Shown here piece after piece: positions 7,882-15,882 of a DNA stretch of 64,000 nucleotides. Where the stretch lies: positions 1,550,001-1,614,000 of the forward strand of contig OY771913.1 in the NCBI GenBank assembly GCA_963674975.1, read 5' to 3'. The DNA is from UBA4781 sp963674975 (GTDB taxonomy: Bacteria > Chloroflexota > Anaerolineae > Anaerolineales > Anaerolineaceae). Made by a program: the position numbers and the translations under genes. Every line of letters begins with the position of its first letter. The stretch's first letter is position 1. The notes beneath the pieces are model-generated. The model was given only the letters and a program-made list of their open reading frames with translations. It ran no database searches and was not told the origin of the DNA.

Positions 7882-8907
7882 TTATTTTTTGATATTCGCA
7901 GGATGTTTCAACTGCTGCTTTTCAACGATCTGGCAGAATTTGAGAACATCATGCAGCACTTGATGACGGTCTGTTTCAAAGAATAGCTCATGTCTGGATT
8001 CTTCGTAGAATTTAAAGAATGCGTTTTTCACTCCGTTTTGTTTTAACTTTGAGATCATCGGCATCAAATTTCTTGTGTAGTTGCTAACCGGATCATAACC
8101 GCCGGCAATAAGATACAGCGCAAGATATTTAGGAAATGCTTTAAACCAGCTGGAGTCTGCACACATCTTTTCCATCGCGAACATAGCGTGATATGCCCCT
8201 GCTGTATAGTGAAAATTGCATAGCTTATCTTCAATTATTTTTTCGATCTGTTTTGAATCGCGAGTGCGCCATTCTATACCACTTACGGGATCATCAACAA
8301 ATTTGTTGTATTTCCCTTCAAACTTCTTTCCCATCTCAGGAAGGAGTGCATCCTTTCCTTCCTTTTTTACTTGCTTTTTACAGTATGATGCTTCTAACCT
8401 GGCAAATGCATTGGGACCCTTATCCCCGCAAAGTATCACAAGATTCGCATTTACGTATTTTACAACTACCAGCTTTGCAACCGTTGCACCAAACCCCATC
8501 CCGATCAATCCATGTAAAACCGGACTTTTTTCCTGACCGGATGGATCTGATATTGAAGGATCCATTATTTCATCATCGGTTAGAGGAATCTCTTCTTTGA
8601 TCAATTGATAACAGCGGTCAGCATCATCAACCAGCCTGACTTCCGGATATTCACCCTCAAAATGCCCTAACTCTCCACCTGTTCGCACGGATTTTCCATG
8701 CCCCATATAATCATGACCAAAACATACATACCCCCTGGCAGCAAAGAATTCCATCACATCCACATATCTATCGATATGATCATATTTGTCGTGTAGAAAC
8801 TGCAGATACCCCCTGTACCGCGAAATTTTCAGCATGTATACCAAAGAATAAATCGTGTCGATCCCATTGGAACTGATAAAGGAAAACTCCTTTTTTATAA
8901 TTGTCAA
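7882..8907 (-). CDS. Alpha/beta-hydrolase (monoacylglycerol lipase-like) lacking the nucleophile serine
   Basis: 341 residues. The fold resembles the serine aminopeptidase S33/lysophospholipase group: AARGYVCFGHDYMGHGKSV near residues 56-74, an acid in GGYDPV, and a late His in SRHELFFE. The nucleophile elbow, normally GxSxG, reads G136-M-G-F-G140, so the catalytic Ser is Gly138. The oxyanion-region His-Gly is also changed, to HD (LHDKYDH). Asp and His remain. It is probably a pseudoenzyme with a binding or regulatory role, or uses other chemistry. The start is TTG at 8905-8907 behind AAAGGATAG; the first in-frame ATG would remove 24 residues. Confidence 0.8.
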   Translation of the reverse strand: MTIIKKEFSFISSNGIDTIYSLVYMLKISRYRGYLQFLHDKYDHIDRYVDVMEFFAARGYVCFGHDYMGHGKSVRTGGELGHFEGEYPEVRLVDDADRCYQLIKEEIPLTDDEIMDPSISDPSGQEKSPVLHGLIGMGFGATVAKLVVVKYVNANLVILCGDKGPNAFARLEASYCKKQVKKEGKDALLPEMGKKFEGKYNKFVDDPVSGIEWRTRDSKQIEKIIEDKLCNFHYTAGAYHAMFAMEKMCADSSWFKAFPKYLALYLIAGGYDPVSNYTRNLMPMISKLKQNGVKNAFFKFYEESRHELFFETDRHQVLHDVLKFCQIVEKQQLKHPANIKK

Positions 8908-8937
8908 CTTCTATCCTTTAATATTCTTTCAAATTTC

Positions 8938-9234
8938 CTATTTCTTTCGTTTAGAGCGAGGCTTATTCACAAAACGTGAATACATCTGATACACAATCGA
9001 TACAAGAACCACTCCAAGCAAGATATAGGTAATGACATTATCAGAAGGATCTTTATAAAAACCCAGCTCTCCCCAGAACCCATCTGCAAGCTGTCGTTCT
9101 GCTTTTTTTTCAACCGTAAAACCCTCGCCCAGAACAGAATTTTCACCCCACATTGCTTGATAGATAAGAATCGTTAGAAGAATACCCATGAGAACAATAA
9201 CTACTTTTCTCACTTTTTCTTGATTCAGTTTCAT
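8938..9234 (-). CDS. Small two-helix membrane protein of the PTS operon
   Basis: 98 residues, not recognised. Two hydrophobic helices lie at about 11-28 and 67-86. Both termini are rich in Lys/Arg, so N- and C-termini are probably cytoplasmic and the 38-residue loop between the helices, with several Glu, Trp and Gly, is outside. It lies between dhaL and the degenerate hydrolase with short gaps, clearly within the operon. It could be an accessory subunit of the permease or a membrane anchor for the hydrolase. Both ideas are guesses from position. Confidence 0.7.
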   Translation of the reverse strand: MKLNQEKVRKVVIVLMGILLTILIYQAMWGENSVLGEGFTVEKKAERQLADGFWGELGFYKDPSDNVITYILLGVVLVSIVYQMYSRFVNKPRSKRKK

Positions 9235-9255
9235 GCTGCTACACTCCTTTAAAGA

Positions 9256-9882
9256 TCACTTTTCCTTACCATATACTTTATTGATCCCCTGCACCAGGAG
9301 CATGGCAACAGCAGCACCCGGGTCTTCAATTCCAACAGAATTTTCTGCACGGAAGGCTATTCTGCCGTGTTTGGCAACCATGCCCCCCGTATCATGAAAT
9401 CCTTTTTCGGCAGCTTTCGCGGCTTCTTCTGTCAATTTCGCTGTTTCTGCCGAAACATTTTCGCGTGCGGCTCTGGCTGCGGGGAAGATTGCGTCAAGAA
9501 ATGTTTTTTCTCCTTCTTGTGCTTTTCCCGCTGCCATCACTCCTTCGGCAAGACCTTCTAATAACCCTGCAATACATTCATTATTAAATTCGGTTTTCCC
9601 CTTCAATTTTTTCCCTGCATTCATAAAACCCAGAGCAATTAACGTTCCCATGGATGAAGGGGCTACCTTTGAAAGAGTTTTCCCTGCAGTATAGAAGATG
9701 ATCCCGAGATCGGTTTCATCACTTTTATCAACAGCATCACTAACCGCAGTAAAGCCGTCACACATAACAATTCCCAGATCTCCATCACCTGCAACACCAT
9801 CGAGGTCAATCAAATACTCTCTTTTATCTGTCATGGTTTCTGCCCAGTATAAAAAGAGCTTTTTTAATCTATCCTGGCTCAT
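9256..9882 (-). CDS. DhaL-like kinase subunit, copy 1
   Basis: 208 residues using the ATG at 9880-9882, which begins after the upstream dhaK stop. A longer upstream start would overlap dhaK by 59 bases. DhaL proteins are helical barrels that hold ADP/ATP and donate phosphate to the ketose bound on DhaK. The nucleotide/Mg motif LDGVAGDGDLGI keeps the acidic ligands, but the usual SGPLYGTFF-type segment is replaced by SSMGTLIALGF, marking a divergent branch. A DPGAAV motif near the C-terminus is typical. It pairs with the dhaK directly upstream. Confidence 0.88.
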   Translation of the reverse strand: MSQDRLKKLFLYWAETMTDKREYLIDLDGVAGDGDLGIVMCDGFTAVSDAVDKSDETDLGIIFYTAGKTLSKVAPSSMGTLIALGFMNAGKKLKGKTEFNNECIAGLLEGLAEGVMAAGKAQEGEKTFLDAIFPAARAARENVSAETAKLTEEAAKAAEKGFHDTGGMVAKHGRIAFRAENSVGIEDPGAAVAMLLVQGINKVYGKEK

Positions 9883-9898
9883 GCTTTTTACCCTAACA

Positions 9899-10909
9899 TT
9901 AAATTTGTGTATAAAAAGGTGTGTCCGCCGGCTTATCCAATAGATATCGCAATTCATTATCCAATTTCAGCAGAGAGACAGAAACACCAGCCATTTCCAG
10001 TGAGGTTGCAAATTCTCCAACAAACACACGATAGATATTTATGCCTTTTTCTTTCAGCATTTCATCCACCTTGCGGTAAACAATGTATTGTTCTTCAAGG
10101 GGAGTTGCACCCAGACCATTTATCAAGACCGCTACTTCGTCTCCCTTTTTAAAAGGAATATCATCGATAATCTTTGGAAGGATTTCTTTCACTATCTCAT
10201 CCGCAGACAGCAATTCTCCTCTGCGAATACCGGGTTCACCATGGATGCCCATTCCAATTTCCATTTCGTTATCACCGATCTTGAAACTGGGATGTCCAAC
10301 TCGTGGGACCGTGCAGGGAGTTAAAGCCACACCTATTGTTCGTACATGCTCGCACGTTTTCTCTGCAATTCGCTTCACTTCATCAAGCGACATCATCTCT
10401 GCAGCGGCAGCCCCGGCGATCTTATATACAAAAAAGATGCCAGCAACGCCTCTTCTCAGATTTTTTTCTCCCGGTTTTGCATAAGGAGCTGAAGCCACAT
10501 CATCTCCGGCGATCACTATTTCTACATGGATATCTTCTTCCATCTGTGCCATTTCTGCAGCCATGTTGAAATTCAATATGTCGCCGTTGTAGTTGCCGAA
10601 AATATACAATACGCCGCTGCCGGCATCGATCTCTTTTGTCACGGTCAGCATATCGTCTGCTGATGGCGACTGGAAGACGCCTCCAACGGAACAGCCATCC
10701 AGCATACCGTTTCCAACATATCCCAGAAATAAGGGAAGATGTCCGCTGCCACCGCCGGTAGCTATTCCCACTTTTCCTTTTTGTTTCTTCACAGATACCA
10801 GAGCCCGCAGGTTGCCATCTACACACTTTACATAGTTTGGATGGGCTGTATAGATGCCTTTCAGCATTTCATCTACGAAATTCTCTGGATTGTTAATTAT
10901 TTTTTTCAT
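9899..10909 (-). CDS. DhaK-like kinase subunit, copy 1
   Basis: 336 residues, the length of E. coli DhaK. His223 in GMGIHGEPG corresponds to the histidine that holds the ketose covalently, and His57 and Asp110 align with the catalytic His56/Asp109 pair. The motif that normally reads GSGHEPxHxGYVG is GSGHLPLFLGYVG here, as in the second copy, so the substrate pocket differs from true dihydroxyacetone kinases. It probably phosphorylates a short ketose or related sugar. It follows the EIIC-EIID gene after a strong intercistronic hairpin. Confidence 0.9.
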   Translation of the reverse strand: MKKIINNPENFVDEMLKGIYTAHPNYVKCVDGNLRALVSVKKQKGKVGIATGGGSGHLPLFLGYVGNGMLDGCSVGGVFQSPSADDMLTVTKEIDAGSGVLYIFGNYNGDILNFNMAAEMAQMEEDIHVEIVIAGDDVASAPYAKPGEKNLRRGVAGIFFVYKIAGAAAAEMMSLDEVKRIAEKTCEHVRTIGVALTPCTVPRVGHPSFKIGDNEMEIGMGIHGEPGIRRGELLSADEIVKEILPKIIDDIPFKKGDEVAVLINGLGATPLEEQYIVYRKVDEMLKEKGINIYRVFVGEFATSLEMAGVSVSLLKLDNELRYLLDKPADTPFYTQI

Positions 10910-10944
10910 ATAGGCTTCCTTTGCGAACAGGTAAAGTCTTTTTC

Positions 10945-10974
10945 TTCAGAGGCCCGATGAACTGGGCCTCTGAA
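10945..10974 (-). other. Perfect intercistronic stem-loop between EIIC-EIID and dhaK1
   Basis: An 11-bp perfect stem (TTCAGAGGCCC / GGGCCTCTGAA) with an 8-base loop. In the operon direction it is followed by GAAAAAGAC, not a T-run, so it is not a standard terminator there. It more likely protects or processes the mRNA. Confidence 0.7.
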
Positions 10975-11006
10975 ATTTTTCTATTGGCTCCGACCGTTTT
11001 TTGTAC

Positions 11007-12626
11007 TTAAACGGCAGGCGTTCCTAGAATACCAACACTACCTAACAATAAACCTATAACTAGGAGAGCGAGTGTTGCTTTCAGGATCGTGCCACCTTTT
11101 TGCAAATACTTGTAAACGCCGAAAATGGTTGCTAACGATAAAATACCCGGAAGGATGGCATCCAATAGACCCTTTTGAATACTGAAGAATTGATCTCCTT
11201 TTGGAATCAAGATGGCTGTTTGTACATTAACAATGCTGGCAGCCAGACCGCCAAGAACAAACAGACCGAACACACTGAAGAAGGAGATAATTCGCTGAAC
11301 AGCGCTGGTTTGAAGAATTGAAAGCGCAGCTTTGGTTCCCAGCTTATACCCAAGATTCCACATGAAGCGCCCTTCCTGTGTCAGGATAGTGTATCCAATG
11401 ACACCAGGAGCTAATGCTGCCCACCAATGTCCCTGTAAACCGTAGGGGATAAAGAAAGCCTGAGTTAACGGCCAAATGGTGGAGTAGTTCAACGTATCGC
11501 CGATTCCGGCAAAGGGACCCATGAGACCTGTTTTCACACTGGTGATGGCTTCATCACTGATAGGAGCACCCAACGCTCTTTCTTCTTCCATGGAAATTAC
11601 AATAGCGGGAATCATGGCACCGATCAGATTTTCACTGATAAAGAAGGTCATGTGCCGCTCTAGTCCAGCTTTGATCTCTTCGGGTTTGTCAGGATACAGT
11701 TTTTCAAGGACAGGGATCATAGTGGTGCAGAAAGCAAGTGCCTGCAGACGCTCAACATTGTCAACAGCGCAGCTGCTGAAGCGCCAGAGGAACCATGCTT
11801 TTCGCAGTGTTTTCTTGTCCAGTACTCTTTCCTTTTTCTCTGCCGCAGAATCGCCTTTAAGCCCTGAGAGGTTTCCAAACAATCCTTCGCCTTCTTTTTT
11901 CGTGAAGGTTAAATACAGCCATGCGAAGAACAGACCAACCAGTGCAACGGGGATGTTTCCCAAGCCGGTATATTGAACAAGGAAGAATCCTGCGAGGAAG
12001 AACGGTAGAAGGGATCCATGCCCAATAACCATAATGGTCATAGCATAACCAAGGGCTGGCATCAAACCACCTACAACAGATAAGGCATTTTCAAGCCAGA
12101 CAGGAATGGAACTTAATATTGAACCGACTGCCGTTCCACCGAAGTAGAGGATCAGAGTCATGGGGATCCAGAAGAGGACAGCGCGAATCAGGAAGGACCA
12201 TACAAAAACGATACGATAGAGACCCTTAACACTTCCCTTTTCCGCACAGCGATCGGCTTCATGGACAGTCCATACCATTACAACACGTTTTACGGTGTGC
12301 AACTGCGCCATCAGTAGTGCGACAACTGCCGCAAGGGCAAGTGCTTCATCCAAACTAATTCCTTCTGTAATTGCGAGAGCAGCCGGGATGATTCCAGCAG
12401 CGCACTTATCGATAGGATATGCTCCTCCGACAGCCACCAATGCTAAATACATCGGCATGACTGTGGCACCAACTGTAACTGCTGTAGGAACATCACCAAG
12501 GATCAGTCCAACCCATAAGGACACAACCAATGGAGAGTTTGTAAAGTTATAAGTAAAAGGCACAAACATCTCGCTGGTGTTGATCCAGTAGATAGCTCCT
12601 AACAAAATTGCTTGTATTATAGTCAT
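11007..12626 (-). CDS. Fused mannose-family PTS EIIC-EIID permease
   Basis: 539 residues. The first ~255 are a multi-helix EIIC domain (LGDVPTAVTVGATVMPMYL). A charged linker at about 258-278 (KKEGEG...EKKERVL) leads to an EIID domain to the end, with family patterns such as ISENLIGAMIPAIVISMEEER and GPFAGIGDTL. EIIC and EIID are usually separate proteins that form one channel; here they are one chain. No EIIB or EIIA part is fused. The protein would import and phosphorylate a sugar or polyol with the EIIA and EIIB of the same operon. Confidence 0.9.
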   Translation of the reverse strand: MTIIQAILLGAIYWINTSEMFVPFTYNFTNSPLVVSLWVGLILGDVPTAVTVGATVMPMYLALVAVGGAYPIDKCAAGIIPAALAITEGISLDEALALAAVVALLMAQLHTVKRVVMVWTVHEADRCAEKGSVKGLYRIVFVWSFLIRAVLFWIPMTLILYFGGTAVGSILSSIPVWLENALSVVGGLMPALGYAMTIMVIGHGSLLPFFLAGFFLVQYTGLGNIPVALVGLFFAWLYLTFTKKEGEGLFGNLSGLKGDSAAEKKERVLDKKTLRKAWFLWRFSSCAVDNVERLQALAFCTTMIPVLEKLYPDKPEEIKAGLERHMTFFISENLIGAMIPAIVISMEEERALGAPISDEAITSVKTGLMGPFAGIGDTLNYSTIWPLTQAFFIPYGLQGHWWAALAPGVIGYTILTQEGRFMWNLGYKLGTKAALSILQTSAVQRIISFFSVFGLFVLGGLAASIVNVQTAILIPKGDQFFSIQKGLLDAILPGILSLATIFGVYKYLQKGGTILKATLALLVIGLLLGSVGILGTPAV

Positions 12627-12771
12627 TACTTTCTCCTTTAAAATTTTCGAAATACCTTGGAAAAATTAACTTATATAATCTAATGTTATAATTTGTGAAC
12701 CTCCTTTCTATCCGAGGTCCTGCTCTTTATGGATTTAAACATATGGGGTCTGATTTCATATAGTTTTTCCA

Positions 12772-13170
12772 TCATTGAGCAGGTAAAAAAATCCCTCTAA
12801 TTGACTCCTTCCCGGAGTCAATTAAAGAGTTCCAAAGATCTGACAAATCTTTATTATTGTTATTCGTAAATAAATCTAGAAGAATAGGAAGGTTTACCCC
12901 TGTAATTAACCGATAATTTGCATGACGAAAAACCGAAAGACAGCTATTACACGGGCTGGCGCCAAAAACATCCGCCAGAATGAGATATTCGCCATCCGGA
13001 TCAGCGTCTAGAATTTCTTTTGCTTCTAGAACAAATTGATCCATATCTTTTCCTTCTGTCATATTCAAGCAATCTACACCTGTCGTACTTGCTTCACCGA
13101 CTATCAGTTTCGAGCTTTCTAATAATGCGTCTGCCAAATTTCCATGTGCTACCAGTAATATATGTGCCAT
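12772..13170 (-). CDS. Mannose-family PTS EIIA (or DhaM-like EIIA)
   Basis: 132 residues. His9 in LLVAHGNLA is the phosphorylated residue and ADVFGASPCN is the family's second motif. EIIA receives phosphate from HPr and gives it to EIIB. DhaM, the phosphate donor of bacterial dihydroxyacetone kinases, uses the same fold. No separate DhaM is present near the two DhaKL pairs, so this single EIIA may feed both the transporter and the kinases. It lies between dhaL2 and the EIIC-EIID gene. HPr and enzyme I are not in the window. Confidence 0.88.
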   Translation of the reverse strand: MAHILLVAHGNLADALLESSKLIVGEASTTGVDCLNMTEGKDMDQFVLEAKEILDADPDGEYLILADVFGASPCNSCLSVFRHANYRLITGVNLPILLDLFTNNNNKDLSDLWNSLIDSGKESIRGIFLPAQ

Positions 13171-13207
13171 TAAAACCTTCTTTTTACGTTATTATTTCTC
13201 CTTCAAT

Positions 13208-13852
13208 CTATCCGCAAAAATATTCGTATATTGATTTCATAATCAAGCTGATCAAAACCGCACCGGGATCTAGTTGTCCAATCGTTTGAGTTCCCAACCA
13301 GCGCGCTCTCCCTCTAACCGCGAGCATATTCCTCGTCTTTTCACATCCCTGTTCAGATGCATGAAAAGCTTTTTCAACCGCAACCGCGCATGAATCCTTA
13401 TTCTCTATCGATTTTTTCAACGATACAGTTATCGAATCAATAGCATCGAGCATGGTCTTATCACCCAGCTCCGCTTTTCCCCTTTCCTTGATAGATTCTT
13501 CAGCACAAAATATCATTGAATAAAATGCAGAAAGATCAAGGGTTTCTTTATCTGCGATACAGCTGCCCATCCTCATTAATGCCATGCCCAATAAGAATCC
13601 CATGGTAGAACAAGCCGCATTGTTAAAATCCATGCCTGCTTTGATCAGTATCTGTCCGATATTTTTATGCTTCTTCTCAAGGGTTTTTTCAACCGCATTA
13701 AAGCCTCTTGAAACGGTAATGCCCAAATCGCCATCTCCAACGGCTGAATCAAGTTCATTCAGATAATCCTTATAGTTTTCAGCATCCTGGCAAATACTTT
13801 TCAGGAGTTTTGAAAATTCTTTATAAGTTAAGCCGTCTTTTCCTTTATCCAT
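13208..13852 (-). CDS. DhaL-like kinase subunit, copy 2
   Basis: 214 residues. The nucleotide/Mg motif LDSAVGDGDLGI and the C-terminal LDPGAVLISLI are conserved. The central segment reads CSTMGFLLGMALMRMG, the same divergent pattern as copy 1 but otherwise clearly different in sequence, so the copies are old paralogs rather than a recent duplication. It starts 22 bases after dhaK2. With DhaK2 it should form one kinase; the phosphate donor could be EIIA or ATP. Confidence 0.88.
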   Translation of the reverse strand: MDKGKDGLTYKEFSKLLKSICQDAENYKDYLNELDSAVGDGDLGITVSRGFNAVEKTLEKKHKNIGQILIKAGMDFNNAACSTMGFLLGMALMRMGSCIADKETLDLSAFYSMIFCAEESIKERGKAELGDKTMLDAIDSITVSLKKSIENKDSCAVAVEKAFHASEQGCEKTRNMLAVRGRARWLGTQTIGQLDPGAVLISLIMKSIYEYFCG

Positions 13853-13874
13853 CTTTTCTCCTAATTCAAACTCC

Positions 13875-14876
13875 TTATGCTTGACGGAAGAACGGAGACC
13901 AAGCGGGTTTGTCCAGCAATGACTTCATCTTTGAATCAAGCCGCAATAAACTAATTGACATTCCCATCATTTCCATTGTTGTAGAGAATTCTCCAACATA
14001 AGTTCGATAAATCTCTATTTTTTCTTTTTTAAGAATTTCTGCAATCTTGTTGAACACGATATAGAGTTCTTCTCGTGGAGTTGCCCCCATACCGTTCACA
14101 AGAACCGCGACGGTATCTCCTTCCTTGAAAGGAAGATCGCTGATTATCCTCTCCATTAATTGAGACGTTATCTCATCAGCAGTCTTTAATTTTTCTCGGC
14201 TTATTCCTCTCTCTCCATGAATGCCCATTCCAATTTCCATTTCATCTTCGCCAATCTTAAAACCCGGATGCCCCGATTCAGGGACGATGCATGGGGACAG
14301 GGCAACCCCTATAGAGCATGTGTTCGCTACAACTTTTTCAGCCATAGACTTCACAGATGCCAGGTCTGCTCCTTCTTCTGAATACGCCCCGACGATCTTG
14401 TAAGCAAAGAACAAACCGGCAATTCCCCGTCTTGTTTTCCTTTTTTCTCTTGGAGCAGAAGCAATATCGTCTGTACCCATAACCGTTTCAACAGGGATTC
14501 CTTCCAGAACTGCCATCTCGGCCGCGATATCAAAACTGAGAATATCTCCTTGATAATTTCCATAAAGATATAGAACACCGGCACCTTTATTGACCGAATT
14601 CGTGACTGCCAAAATTTGAGAGGGAGTCGGTGATGAAAAAACATTTCCTACTGCCAGCCCGTCAGCCAATCCCTTTCCCACATATCCAATAAACAAGGGG
14701 AGATGCCCAGCCCCTCCACCGGTAACAACGGCTACTTTTTTACTTTCCGGAATATCTGTGCGAATAATAGATCGGCAGTCATCAGATACCGCTTTCAATT
14801 GGGAAGGATGAGCAAGCAGTATTCCATCCAAAGTCTCTTTTACAAATTCTGATGGCTGATTAATTATTTTCTTCAT
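13875..14876 (-). CDS. DhaK-like kinase subunit, copy 2
   Basis: 333 residues. His220 in GMGIHGERG is the covalent ketose-binding histidine; His58 and Asp111 match the catalytic pair. It shares the unusual GHLPLFIGYVG motif with copy 1. It starts 46 bases after the GntR gene's stop and pairs with the dhaL downstream. Having two intact DhaKL pairs in one operon suggests two different substrates, or a heteromeric kinase; the sequence alone does not decide. Confidence 0.9.
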   Translation of the reverse strand: MKKIINQPSEFVKETLDGILLAHPSQLKAVSDDCRSIIRTDIPESKKVAVVTGGGAGHLPLFIGYVGKGLADGLAVGNVFSSPTPSQILAVTNSVNKGAGVLYLYGNYQGDILSFDIAAEMAVLEGIPVETVMGTDDIASAPREKRKTRRGIAGLFFAYKIVGAYSEEGADLASVKSMAEKVVANTCSIGVALSPCIVPESGHPGFKIGEDEMEIGMGIHGERGISREKLKTADEITSQLMERIISDLPFKEGDTVAVLVNGMGATPREELYIVFNKIAEILKKEKIEIYRTYVGEFSTTMEMMGMSISLLRLDSKMKSLLDKPAWSPFFRQA

Positions 14877-14922
14877 TTTCTTGAACTTTCTTTAAATGCT
14901 ATTCAATATCTATCACTCGTTT

Positions 14923-15615
14923 TCATTTTGACCCAAACAGGGGCATAACAACTTCCTTTAAAAATATACGCAGGCTCTTCTTTTGAACATTTATAAGCTG
15001 GAGTGCTTTTTCCTTTGCCATATCGGCATTTCCAGAACTAACTTCTGAAGCAATATCTTGATACAGATCAAAAATTTCCTTATTTGAACTCGGAAGCGAT
15101 AGATAGGTCGTCAACAGGATATACAGCTGGTTATCAACCACTCTTTCGATAGCTCCCAGCCGCTTGTTTCCCGCATTCGCTTCCAGCAGGCTGTTAAAGC
15201 CTTTATCAGCTGCTCTCCAGCTATTGAAATCATTCCATTTGATTGCACGGTTTATTTCGTCCACGAAGATAAACAATTTGGCATTATCGCTTGGAGAAAT
15301 ATTTTGGGCTGCTAAAAATACAATTAATGGATATATTTTTTCTTTAATCTCATAAATTTCATCCAGGTCATTCAAGGTAAGCGGGTTTACGACCCATCCG
15401 CCTTTTTCTTCACCTGATATTAATCCCTCAATTTCCAATCGATAGAGGGCAAAGCTGACCGGTGTGCGGCTTACCCCCAGCTGCTCTGATAGACTAAGGG
15501 CGCTTAACTTTTCAGCGCGTACAATTCCCCTATTTTGAATCGATGACAAAATCTGGTTGTAGATTTGATCAACCAGACTGTCACTATTTTTATTTTTCGG
15601 GTCTTTTTTTGTCAT
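14923..15615 (-). CDS. GntR-family regulator of the PTS/DhaKL operon
   Basis: 230 residues from the ATG at 15613-15615. A longer form using TTG at 15648 would begin inside the likely operator, so I prefer the ATG, although no clear ribosome site precedes it. The N-terminal winged helix contains LSEQLGVSRTPVSFALYRLE, and the C-terminal helical part looks like the FCD ligand-binding domain. It is the first gene of the operon, behind a near-consensus promoter, and probably represses it until a pathway sugar phosphate binds. Confidence 0.88.
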   Translation of the reverse strand: MTKKDPKNKNSDSLVDQIYNQILSSIQNRGIVRAEKLSALSLSEQLGVSRTPVSFALYRLEIEGLISGEEKGGWVVNPLTLNDLDEIYEIKEKIYPLIVFLAAQNISPSDNAKLFIFVDEINRAIKWNDFNSWRAADKGFNSLLEANAGNKRLGAIERVVDNQLYILLTTYLSLPSSNKEIFDLYQDIASEVSSGNADMAKEKALQLINVQKKSLRIFLKEVVMPLFGSK

Positions 15616-15622
15616 CTTATAT

Positions 15623-15660
15623 TGTATTGCATTCACTATTACATTCAACTATGCATTACA
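15623..15660. promoter_or_regulatory. Likely GntR operator
   Basis: TGTATTGCAT and ATGCATTACA form an imperfect inverted repeat (9 of 10 matching) separated by 18 bases. It begins a few bases downstream of the predicted transcription start and just upstream of the regulator's ATG, a position suited to roadblock autorepression. Confidence 0.5.
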
Positions 15661-15670
15661 TCACGAATTC

Positions 15671-15699
15671 AATATAGCATCATTTAAAGCCAAAGTCAA
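15671..15699 (-). promoter_or_regulatory. Promoter of the PTS/DhaKL operon
   Basis: On the minus strand TTGACT and TATATT are separated by 17 bases, about 56 bases upstream of the GntR start codon. It is the only strong promoter I see for the eleven-gene operon. Confidence 0.75.
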
Positions 15700-15808
15700 T
15701 AATTAATTTCCAATAAACAGATATAACGGGGACATTTAATAAGGGGGTTGCAGACAGTTTTGGAAAAAATAAATTCCTTTTACAGCCTCCCCATATGGGT
15801 GTATTTTA

Positions 15809-15837
15809 TTGACAAAGAAAAAGGAAAGTGCTATCCT
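15809..15837 (+). promoter_or_regulatory. Promoter of the ferredoxin gene
   Basis: TTGACA and TATCCT with a 17-base spacer, about 45 bases upstream of the ferredoxin ATG. Confidence 0.8.
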
Positions 15838-15882
15838 AAATTGCTAGGCGTATAAAAATATTTTCGCGAAAGGATCGGTAAG

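Noticed and set aside
13875..14876. Recent duplication of the dhaKL pair
   Set aside because: The two pairs differ over most of their length, so they are old paralogs.
6487..15615. Ordinary glycerol/dihydroxyacetone operon
   Set aside because: No glycerol dehydrogenase and no complete DhaM; both DhaK copies carry altered motifs and the operon has a full sugar PTS.
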